From Siphonodentalium dalli (Eukaryota > Mollusca > Scaphopoda > Gadilida > Siphonodentaliidae), in NCBI GenBank assembly GCA_032622095.1, contig CP136062.1, forward strand, positions 162,436,875 through 162,500,874: a stretch of DNA of 64,000 bases, given 5' to 3'. The notes below the pieces were generated by a model, which had not been told where the DNA came from, ran no database searches, and saw nothing but the letters and a program-made list of their open reading frames with translations. The position numbers and the translations under genes are program-made. This document shows positions 55,791-64,000 of this stretch, piece after piece (the first letter of the stretch is position 1; each line of letters starts with the position of its first letter).

Positions 55791-56159
55791 CTCTGAAAAA
55801 TGTCAGTTGAATCAGCGGTTGACTCTGAGAAACAGTGCTTTCAAACTGGCAAGGGAGACGAAATGGACATATCCCCTCCCTTATGAAGCCTAATTGTTGA
55901 CTTGGAAGCTCAGTTTCTGTTTCTCGGGAGCATATATGTGTATGGTCAGGTGATAATTGCAGCACATGGTGAATGCTTTAATAAGTATTTCTATGTGTTC
56001 ATTCTCTTTTTATTTTGTGAAACAGCCACAGCCTCTCGAAAACAAAAAAATGCTTTAGACAGACAGGTGGTCTTGCATGCCAGAGAATGGCTGAGACGGC
56101 CTGCGAGGAGGGTTTTCATATGGTACATGTAGGTGTGAGAAAATAATCAGGGTACTCAC

Positions 56160-56180
56160 CAGCACATGGATCGGCATGGG
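56160..56180 (-). CDS. EGF-domain gene, 21-bp microexon
   Basis: Minus strand. Acceptor TTTATTTTCAG, 21 nt, donor GTGAGTA. Phase 1-1; encodes 'HADPCA' plus split codons. It links the EGF exon (ending in phase 1) to the 297-bp exon without a stop. The small size means the call depends on both splice sites and on phase agreement with both neighbours. Confidence 0.55.
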
Positions 56181-56326
56181 CTGAAAATAAAGATGTATTG
56201 ATGAAACTTAATTAATTCGATCGTACTGGACTGATGGGTCCATGGTAACCATCTAATTAACAATAAAATAATATGGGCAATAACACTGAAGTACATGTAC
56301 GGTAGTGCATTCATTGTATAAATTTA

Positions 56327-57600
56327 AAGGCCCATTTAATTTTCGAGTCAACAATTATATTTTTAGTGTCTTCTTATACGGTTTTAATAACAATCTATGA
56401 CATAATATATGATTAAAATACAATAATTCATCAACATTTGGAAGGTCTGTGACTCAGAAGGTGCCCGTAGAGTAATAGAAAATAACTGAAATCATAGAAA
56501 CATTTCCCCCATCTCGCACCCAGAATGCAACAAAATTCAAACTAAGACATAGAGTTATTCCCCTTCTATTTAAAATAATAAACTTTGCACTACAATCCAG
56601 ATGAAACTTAAGCACAAAAACCACGTCGGTACCTCAACAAAAACAACATGTTCATAGTTCATTACACCAGCTAATACAATGTTTTGGAGCTTTCTCTTTC
56701 AAAAGGTATAGTCCGTGGGCCAATTCTCATAAAGCCTCTAGTTTAGAAGTTGGCTGCACCCAGCCTTTTTATATATCAAACTAAAGGTAATTATATGACG
56801 CATCCGATTTTGCATGTTGCCCACTTCAGAATGTGTCCCAAAGTAGATTGTTCAGGGAAGACAACTGCTACCGCTAAAATAAAATAAAAATTTCTTACAA
56901 GTGTCAGTGTATAGAAAAATGACTGCGGTTATACAGTGAACAAGACATCGTTTATATTAATTACAAATCACAATAAAGCAACATGTGACACAACACTGGC
57001 CCAATGTATAAGCTAGTTCGAAAAAAATGCGATAAATATTTTGAAATTGCGAAAAATCGCTTGGATTTTGATTAATAGTGTCTCATATAATTGGCTATAA
57101 CTTGTGAAAAACATGGGCTATTGACGGGCAACATGTCTAATAAATTGCCCCAAAGACATAGCAAAACAATTTGGATGATGGAATGCCAATTATATTTCTG
57201 TGAAAATGCGCTGTGGGCATAAACTTAACCCCACCCCCTAAAATATAATTTTCTTATAAAAATGAATTGTATAGTTTACACTTAGAATGCCGCATGCAGA
57301 GAAGGCTTTATGGGCATATAATGAAACAACGTAGAGACTGGTGAAGGGAAATTATAAACCTTGTCCGAACGTGTTCTAAGATGCAAATTTGGGGGGAAAT
57401 GGTGAAAAATGGTAATTTTTACTAATTTCTCAAAATTTTACAACATTGTGCTTACATTTTGATAGGGGTATGGAAAAATCACACGAGGATACTGGTCCAG
57501 AATTTGTAAATTCATAAAACCTCACTTTTTCGTCAACTATTTCAGATTTTTTCAATTTTTATTTGAATTTTTGTGCAAAGCCGATTATATGGCGATCAAT
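56327..57600 (+). repeat. Interspersed repeat, copy 1 of an inverted pair
   Basis: Begins AAAGGCCCATTTAATTTT. Shares blocks such as GGCTATAACTTGTGAAAAAC, AAATTGCCCCAAAGACATA and TTAACCCCACCCCCTAAAAT with 60960-61540 in reverse order and complement, whose far end is AAGTGGGCCTTTAAAG. Diverged. No coding. Confidence 0.75.
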
Positions 57601-58272
57601 GGCTAATGAGTGAGACTCACGTTTACAGGAGTTATTTTCTTATTTTGTGGCGCATTTTGTGACACTAGACACAAATGACGATATATACACCCTCCGAGGT
57701 ATATATTTGATAATTCAAATTTAACTGGGTTCATCATATGGGGATAAGGAATCGTTCATTAAGAAATGAATTCACTGACGCTCCTCAACAAACTAAAGAA
57801 CTCTTATATCTTGTCTCAACTCATGTATTGTGATGAGTAATTCATTGACGAAAATACCCAATAACTGTGCTCGTCCTCAGGGTAGCCATTTAAGTCAAAA
57901 TTGGCACTACTTCGGTTATTCCATGCAGATATCCTCACATTTCATACACCAGTACATCCTGACATGTCGGCGGCCAAATAACAACAATTCGCATGAATCA
58001 TTGTAGCCAATTGCAAATCGCAGTAGTTCCATAACTGCATTTGGATAGGGATGAAGTGTCATCGATGCGTTATTGATGTGTAGGACTTTCGGGCCCCTCG
58101 CGCAGCGACCACCGATGGCCGTCATGGAGAACCAATCCCATATAATCCCATGCACCCATATATCTCATGTACGGTAACTATTCTTCTATACCGGTACTTC
58201 TGTTGCGGTGTCATTTTAGCCAGACATTGAGGGAGACAAGCAGAACTCCCATGGCTTGATTATATATTATCG

Positions 58273-58273
<1 letters not shown>

Positions 58274-58306
<33 letters not shown>
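58274..58306. repeat. Homopolymer run of 33 G
   Basis: 33 uninterrupted G residues between CGC and TGGACCGGGCC. The true length is uncertain, since such runs are error-prone in sequencing and assembly. Confidence 0.9.
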
Positions 58307-58307
<1 letters not shown>

Positions 58308-59285
58308 GGACCGGGCCACCCGGGGCGATCCGATACACTGCATGTCAAAAGGTTCAGTACTTTATAGGAGTTTTAGGAAACATTTTGACTCTATTTAGCT
58401 GTTATGGTTCTGGCCAGCTTGTGGATATATATTCTGGGTCAACTGAAATAGTTTGGATTTGTTAACAATACGAAGATTATAATAGTAGTATGGCGTTGAT
58501 CTATGCTACGAACCCGACGGGCATGAAAGCGGCAATGAGAGCGGACTGGCCGATCATGCTTACGCCTGAATCTTGCTACATCATTGGTTATAGATTCGTT
58601 CTTATGCACGTGCATCTTGGTGCTGACCATTTCCGCTCTCTGAGTCCAGGTGATAACATTATTTACATGACACTCAAAGGGGCAATATGTAAAGGGACAT
58701 ACTTTAGGGACAACTCATATCGCTATGCCTAGTGTTGTTATCATATTACCATAAACATGCATCTCGTGCATTATAGACGGGCTATGGTTATATATGCCAC
58801 ACAACGTATGGCTATATATGGAGCCCAAGTTGCATAGGGTTATAAGGACATGGCATTTCAGAATGGGTGTGAGTTATTGTGCCAAGTAGTTGCCTGATAG
58901 TTTGCACGAAAAACGTGCATTTGGTGTTATTGTTCTCGTTTTACAACAGGAGAACATTTATCGTAATTCATTAGGTTAAATTAAATGAAACAATAGTAGG
59001 GTTCTTCGGTTTGTTTATGGTTACCAGTGAACTAATTACCATGATTAACAATTCCCTTGTCCCCAGAAAACGAACTCAGTCACGTTTGTGGCGGGAAGTG
59101 TGAGAAACTTCGATTTTGTTGGCCGTTTTGGATGCCATCCTAAACTTATTGTCAAATATGAAGCGTATTGTAATGCCATATATATTGTCACTTGTGATCA
59201 CTGTCTCGACATGCGCGGCACAAGTAAGAAAATACTGTTCTGTATAACGTAAGTCTCACTCATAAGCCTTTGTAGCCATATGTGT
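58307..59285. other. Intronic, nothing recognised
   Basis: Part of the large intron. An 80-codon plus-strand frame (58490-58732) has no domain features and no flanking splice sites that fit. Confidence 0.45.
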
Positions 59286-59295
59286 TCAGTTGAAA

Positions 59296-59299
<4 letters not shown>

Positions 59300-59335
<36 letters not shown>

Positions 59336-59350
59336 TATATATATATCTAT
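59300..59350. repeat. (TA)n microsatellite
   Basis: TATATA run with a few A and C interruptions, followed by CTGTCTGTCTGTGTTC. Confidence 0.95.
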
Positions 59351-59397
59351 ATCTATATTTGCGAATGTCTGTCTGTCTGTGTTCTATAGAAATTCAC

Positions 59398-60250
59398 AGG
59401 GGACCATCTAGACGACACCAAAGGTGTCTACTAGGGGTAACTTTTTACGAGAAAGATAATGGTGAGGGTTAGGATTTTCTAAAATGAGGCCGTTGTTGTC
59501 AGGGGCAGAAAAGGGGGAGGGGCAGAAAAAGAAATTGTCGCCGATTGCCACGAAACTTATATATGATCATCACTATGATATAAGGAATCTGATGGTGTGG
59601 TTTAAATATATAAAGAGTGGCACCGTTCGAGTCAGGGATGCACGGAAGGGGAGAGGGGCACCAAAATTGATAAACTAGGTTTAACGCCGAGGGACCATCT
59701 AGATGGCACCAAACGGTCTACTAGGGGTAACTTTTTACTAGAAAGATAATGGTGTGGGTTAGAATTTTCTAAAGTGACGCCGTTGTCAGGGACAGAACAG
59801 GGGGAGGGGTAGAACAAATGTTTGCCGCCGATTGCCATAAAACTTTTATATAATCATCCCATGATATGAGGAATCTAATGGTGTTGTTTAAATATGTCAA
59901 ACGTTGCGCCATTCGCGTCAGGTGTGCACGAAATGGGGAGAGGGGCGCCAAAATTGATAAAACGAATTTTAGCGCCGATTTACACCAAATTGATAAATAT
60001 TCTTCTCCATGATACAAGGAATCTAATTGTGCGATTTAAAGACTCCAAATTGCTGTCATTTTGATGAAAGATTGTGGGAGGGGCACTCAATCAATTAGAT
60101 AAGAATGGGTTTAGACGCCGATTGACACCACTCTTATACACTAATGGTGTGGCTTAAATATGTCAAAAGTGGTGTCATTCGAGTCAGGGTTGAACTGAAA
60201 TGCAGAGGGGCACCACAATTGATACGTAATAATTTTAGCACAAATTTCCA
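59398..60250. repeat. ~295-bp tandem repeat, two good and one or two decayed units
   Basis: Units start near AGGGGACCATCTAGACGACA (59398) and GAGGGACCATCTAGATGGCA (59690). They share TCTACTAGGGGTAACTTTTT, GCCGATTGCCA and GGGGAGAGGGGC. From about 59985 shorter diverged units continue to 60250. Truncated by MITE copy d. Confidence 0.85.
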
Positions 60251-60253
60251 CCA

Positions 60254-60565
60254 AAGAGTCTTTATTTATCTGGGACTATTTCTTTACGTGGACAAACAAC
60301 GCATATTTACGTGAGACGTCATCGCATGCCTTATATAAGCAGATGTTAGTTTATCGTCCCATTTGTTGATTCATTATGTATGTTTTGTAGAGTTTTTGGA
60401 TCATGTAATAAATAGAATCTACAACTCGTCCCCAGTTTATAGCGGAATTTACAAAACTCGTGCGGTAAATTAGGTCTTGACCTCGCCAAAGGCTCGGTTC
60501 AGACCTAATTTACTGGACTCGTTTTGTAAATTTCGCTATAAACTGGGGACTCGCTGTAGATCCTC
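60254..60565 (+). mobile_element. Terminal-hairpin MITE, copy d (5' truncated)
   Basis: Only the distal part, starting at AAAGAGTCTTTATTTATCTG, and the terminal hairpin (GTAAATTAGGTCTTGACC and inverse) ending GTAGATCCTC. Confidence 0.85.
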
Positions 60566-60959
60566 TATATGTAAAACTCAATTGTCGTCTTTTATTTTTG
60601 CGAACTAATGTGCTCATTTTCATGTTATAACGTATGAAGTTTACGCCGTTGTAAATAAATAAATAGTTCTTTATTGGTGGGACGGATTAATCGCGATAAA
60701 CAAAATGACAATCGCTCCGATCCGACAAGGTGAGCTACTACTTATATTCCGTGTGTAAGAATCATGTTTTGTGATGCTATTTGGGTATATAATTTATGAG
60801 AATATGTGTAACGCTTTGAACAAGAGTATCCTCTATTCCCATCATATATCCATAATATGCAGAGGGTTTCACATTACTTTAACCTGGGCAACGCCGGGTA
60901 ACCCTGCTAGTATATATATATATAATCTTTCCATAAAAATTCAAGTAAAAATTGAAAAT

Positions 60960-61540
60960 TATACGAAATAGTAGCCAGAAAGGTCATCGTATGAGGTTTT
61001 ATGAACTTATAATTCTAGACCAGTGTTATCGCCAGGTTATACCATAGCCTATCAAAATTTAATCACAATGTTGCAAGTTTTACATAAATTAGTGAAATGT
61101 CTCATTTTTCACATTTGTTTTTCAAATTTTAATCTTAGATCACGTTCAGACACCGTTATTTATAATTCCCTTCATCACTCTCTATATTGTTTCAGTTTAT
61201 GCTTCTAAAACCAACTTGACATGCAGCATTCTAAGTGTAAACTACATAATTCTTTTTTTGTTGCAAAGGTTATATTTTAGGGGGTGGGGTTAAGTTTAAT
61301 CTCATATCACATTTTCACAGCAATACTCTTGGCATTCCATTACTAAAATCGTTTTGGTATGTCATTGGGGCAATGTTTTTAGCCATGTTGCGGATCAATA
61401 GCCCATGCTGTTCACAAGTTATAGCCATTTATAAGTGACAATGTTTTTCAAAGTCTATATACGGACTAGTATATAATATGGCATATATTTTATATAATGT
61501 GATCTGGGGGTGGGAAAATATTAAGTGGGCCTTTAAAGAT
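60960..61540 (-). repeat. Interspersed repeat, copy 2 of an inverted pair
   Basis: Reverse-complement counterpart of 56327-57600, shorter and with internal deletions. Ends AAGTGGGCCTTTAAAG. Confidence 0.75.
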
Positions 61541-62086
61541 AAAAGTCATGTAAATTGGCTTATGGTCAGTCCTACCACCCTTTTTTGGCAGACGATCAAA
61601 TACAATATTTGTAGCTAAAATCAAGTTGAGCAAGAAGTTGCATCGCTGGTGCTGGAATGCCCCTATGGCAGTGTTCATGCTGGGCCGAAAAAATATTTTG
61701 GTCAATTCTGATTTTTTTTTGGCCAATTAAAATCCTCATTTTACTTATTTAACTCCAGTGCTGCGATGGGGTTTCAAATCAACATGTTTCCATCATGGGC
61801 TTTGGAACTCAAAATCGTTGTCTGCTGGAGTAGCCAGTTACTCGCCGATGGCCGGTGATTTGCCGCACATGGTCAACGAGTTTATCAGCCATTGAAATCA
61901 CTGTTAGATTACACGTAAGTGTGCGGATTTCCTCCACCACTAGTTGAACTTATTATATGAATATTTCCAAAGGGATAACTACTCATCAAAGTGTACTTAG
62001 TAAAAAAAAAAGGGTTACTGTTTCACCGTTTGTTTATGATTGTATAAAGGTATAACAAATAGTGTCACCTTTTTATCTGAACTTAC

Positions 62087-62203
62087 GTGCTTGGCATGTG
62101 TTCCCATAGAATCCTACAGCACATGCACAGTCAAATTGGCCCGCAGCTACACCTGGCACACAGGTACCACCATTCAAGCATGGGTTAGTGGTGCAAGCAC
62201 TCT
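62087..62203 (-). CDS. EGF-like domain exon (117 bp, phase 1-1)
   Basis: Minus strand. Acceptor ATATCATTACAG, 39 codons, donor GTAAGT. Encodes one complete EGF-like module: 'ACTTNPCLNGGTCV', then 'GQFDCACAVGFYGNTC'. The six cysteines are in the order and spacing of the family (C-X4-C-X5-C...C-X-C-X8-C), with the usual Gly-Phe-X-Gly near the end. There is no Asp-X-(Asp/Asn)-Glu calcium-binding start. EGF modules occur in secreted and cell-surface proteins as adhesion or ligand-binding units. The symmetric phase 1-1 exon is the standard form for EGF shuffling. Joins in frame to the microexon at 56160. Upstream exons lie beyond the window or were not found. Confidence 0.9.
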
Positions 62204-62547
62204 CTGTAATGATATACATTGCCGATCAGGTACGGCACATTTTAATTTAACTATAAAGCCTATTAAATCACTGGGGGGGTGTTCAGTTGATGTGCTGCAT
62301 GCATGCTTGGCTGATAGTGTGACCACCATGCACTGGGCACTGGGGGTAGTCGTATATTTAGTATCGGTAGGTGCCCAGATACGTAATGGGTGTTTGGGTC
62401 AGCTAGCTCAGGGACAATTAGAGTGGGGTAATGGGTTTGCATAGGGACCTGTTGAGGGAATTCATATTTGCAGAAGTCACGTCTCCCTGTTTGATTATCA
62501 GGGAGAAATGAACTGTTATCAGGGAGAAGCCATAAAGGCTGAAGCAT
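62204..62547 (-). other. Upstream intron of the EGF exon
   Basis: No further exon seen. The open frames on both strands here (134 and 94 codons) have no domain, and the plus-strand one runs antisense through the EGF exon. Confidence 0.5.
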
Positions 62548-62807
62548 GCAAGCCTTGAAATAATGTGTCTGTCATTTGCAGAATGAGGTCCCGTGGCAGA
62601 GGGTGAATTTAGTGATGCTACCACACATAGCGGGCTAGCATCACCAAATTCACCCTCTGGGGACCTCATTCTGCTTACACCTCAGCAGAATGAGGTTCAC
62701 AGAGGGTGAATTTGGTGATGCTAGCCCGCTATGCGGGGTAGCATCACTAAATTCACCCTCTGGGAACCTCATTCTGCAAATGACAACAACACTATTTCAA
62801 GGCTTGC
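62548..62807. mobile_element. Double-hairpin foldback element, family H3, copy 3
   Basis: 260 bp. Outer ends GCAAGCCTTGAAATA and TATTTCAAGGCTTGC. Two hairpins (62578-62675, 62690-62778) start GCAGAATGAGGTC/TTC and have GGTGAATTTAGTGATGC / GGTGAATTTGGTGATGC arms. They are joined by CTTACACCTCAGCAG. The whole element is also one long palindrome. Confidence 0.92.
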
Positions 62808-62966
62808 TAACATCACCTTTCTGTGATCCACTAAGTATTATACATGTATATATATAATACAAGAGCCCATTTACAATATCATTAGTACCATTATAATGAG
62901 TAATAACACAATTATAATCAGTAAATACAGAGCAAATATACTGTTTTGAAACATGCATACTAGTAC

Positions 62967-63196
62967 CAAGCCTTGAATGAGGTCCCCAGAGGGTGAATTT
63001 AGTGATGCTACCCTGCCTAGCGGGCTAGCATCACCAAATTCACCCTCTGGGAACCTCATTCTGCTGAGGTGTAAGCAGAATGAGGTCCCCAGAGGGTGAA
63101 TTTGGTGATGCTAGCCCGCTATGCGGGGTAGCATCACTAAATTCACCCTGTGGGGACCTCATTCTGCAAATGACAGACATGTTATTTCAAGGCTTG
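62967..63196. mobile_element. Double-hairpin foldback element, family H3, copy 4
   Basis: Ends CAAGCCTTGA and TATTTCAAGGCTTG. Hairpins at 62976-63065 and 63077-63170 around the joint CTGAGGTGTAAGCAG. It lacks the GTCTGTCATTTGC segment in its left arm only. ATGCATACTAGTA occurs on both sides (62953 and 63200), as does TTCTGTGATCCACTAAGTAT (62819 and 63216). Copies 3 and 4 therefore probably arose by local duplication. Confidence 0.92.
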
Positions 63197-63246
63197 AATA
63201 TGCATACTAGTATTGGTTCTGTGATCCACTAAGTATTATAAAGTTA

Positions 63247-63412
63247 TTATACAATGTTGTGTACAGTACATGTATGTGTTTTTCTTGTACGAGTCCAGGT
63301 TGTGGTGAAAAGTCATATTGGACGAGACACGCAGTGTCGAGTCCAATATGACTTTTCATCACAACCTGGACGAGTACAAGAAAAACTCATACTGTACACA
63401 ACATTGTATAAT
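63247..63412. repeat. Long near-perfect hairpin
   Basis: Arms of about 75 bp (ACAATGTTGTGTACAGTA, TTTTTCTTGTACGAGTCC, AGGTTGTGGTGAAAAGTC and their inverses) surround a GACAC-GCA-GTGTC centre. Probably a foldback MITE; no target duplication identified. The 172-codon plus ORF at 63254-63772 begins inside it and is not trusted. Confidence 0.85.
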
Positions 63413-64000
63413 GACATTTTTATTATCCGTCTGTATGTTTACCCAAATTTTGGGAATAAAACTGTTGTGGATATTTTTAGTATTTGTCGGCACTTAAAGG
63501 CACGTGAGGCCTTAATTGTCGAAAATATTCATATTTGTTCCAAACACCGTAAACAGAAAAACATTAAAGGTACGGTTGGCCTTGGCGGTGGGTATCCTGT
63601 GAAAATATTTCCACCCGTCAAAAACCGCCACAAACAACAAAATGTAGACAGACTTTGTCCGTATACAAATAAGAAATATCACATAAACAGTATGTTATTG
63701 TCATATCTTTGGCCATTGTTATGTAAACAAAGGCATAAAAAGTTACTTTTCTTGTGTTTGTTTATATTATGATGGTAAACATAAAGAGCGTTCTTTGTTG
63801 GTGAATTCCTGATATGGAACGAATAAAGAGCGTTTATGCCATTTGTGTGTGATTAGCCAGCAGCATTGTGCTGTCTTCTGTAACACAATCCGGCTCTTGC
63901 TTAGGTAAAATATAGTAAATATTTATGATAACATGCTGTTTACGCGATGGTCATGGTATATATGAACGAAACTGTATGCGTTTTAATGTTTTTCTGTTTA
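63413..64000. other. Non-coding to the window edge
   Basis: No exon or repeat of known type recognised. The GAACGAATAAAGAGCGTTTATG / ATAAAGAGCGTTC words near 63785-63840 recur twice. Confidence 0.45.

Larger units (their letters stand above)
50399..56159 (-). other. Intron of the EGF-domain gene
   Basis: 5.8 kb of intron between the 21-bp exon and the 297-bp exon. It contains the dead exon duplicate (50973-51099), the 'AAGATGGC' satellite, a double-hairpin element, a 51-bp minisatellite and several MITEs, each listed separately. No further exon was found that fits phase 1-1. Confidence 0.55.
56181..62086 (-). other. Intron of the EGF-domain gene
   Basis: About 5.9 kb between the EGF exon and the microexon, made largely of repeats: an inverted pair (56327-57600 and 60960-61540), a G-run, a ~295-bp tandem repeat and a MITE copy. 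A 79-codon minus ORF at 57916-58155 has no recognisable domain. Sequence near 60860-60915 (GGGCAACGCCGGGTAACC next to CTAG and a TA tract) is a common invertebrate repeat end. Confidence 0.5.

Noticed and set aside
57916-58155. 79-codon minus-strand ORF
   Set aside because: No domain, no fitting splice sites and no overlap with the phases of the EGF gene. Could be an exon, but I cannot support it.
58274-58306. G33 run as a G-quadruplex regulatory element
   Set aside because: A pure homopolymer could fold, but its length is likely unreliable and nothing around it indicates a promoter or telomere.
63254-63772. 172-codon plus-strand ORF, the longest near the right edge
   Set aside because: Its first third is a palindromic hairpin and the rest has no recognisable motif or codon signal.

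Overview
The window looks like nuclear DNA of a marine invertebrate animal. It is AT-rich, genes are split by GT-AG introns, and it is crowded with MITEs, satellites, retrotransposons and a decayed Polinton (Maverick). Some repeat types (blocks of TGACCTTGA / TCAAGGTCA motifs, GGACGG runs next to a GGGGGTATAA end, 'AAGATGGC' satellites) resemble those of lophotrochozoan and other marine invertebrate genomes. That is an impression only, and I cannot name a species. I found no rRNA, tRNA or CRISPR.

Layout. 0-14 kb is a repeat mosaic: arrays of the palindrome TTTTACTTAAGTAAAA (4.2-4.6 and 7.5-7.8 kb), a 1.36-kb TIR element with a 5-bp target duplication, non-LTR retrotransposon fragments, and a double-hairpin element (11.7-12.2 kb). 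14.4-20.2 kb is the morphogenetic part of a Polinton on the minus strand: a small coiled-coil/TM protein, two small Polinton-type ORFs, the packaging ATPase and the major capsid protein. All are decayed or fragmentary. The capsid gene is interrupted by a palindromic minisatellite, and the block is sprinkled with repeated short palindromes that have 3-nt centres. 20.3-25 kb is minisatellite and MITEs. 25.6-29.3 kb is a 5'-truncated non-LTR retrotransposon (minus strand) flanked by near-identical ~785-bp direct repeats.

31.0-34.7 kb holds a small putative host gene on the minus strand (three exons in compatible phase, product unrecognised). A 12.8-kb Ty3/Gypsy LTR retrotransposon (34.85-47.67 kb, plus strand) sits about 160 bp upstream of its putative start codon. 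The Gypsy element is itself broken by a hAT-like insertion (8-bp target duplication) and a piggyBac-like insertion (TTAA). It also carries frameshifts and a Glu-to-Gly change at the third catalytic position of its integrase.

50.1-62.2 kb holds three symmetric phase 1-1 exons of a minus-strand extracellular or membrane gene, one encoding an EGF-like domain. The introns are filled by foldback MITEs with paired hairpins, a ~155-bp satellite, a 51-bp minisatellite, and a dead partial duplicate of one exon. The rest to 64 kb is repeats.

Nothing here forms an operon. The two putative host genes are the only sequences likely to be under present selection; everything else is mobile DNA at different stages of decay, and its nesting gives a relative chronology.
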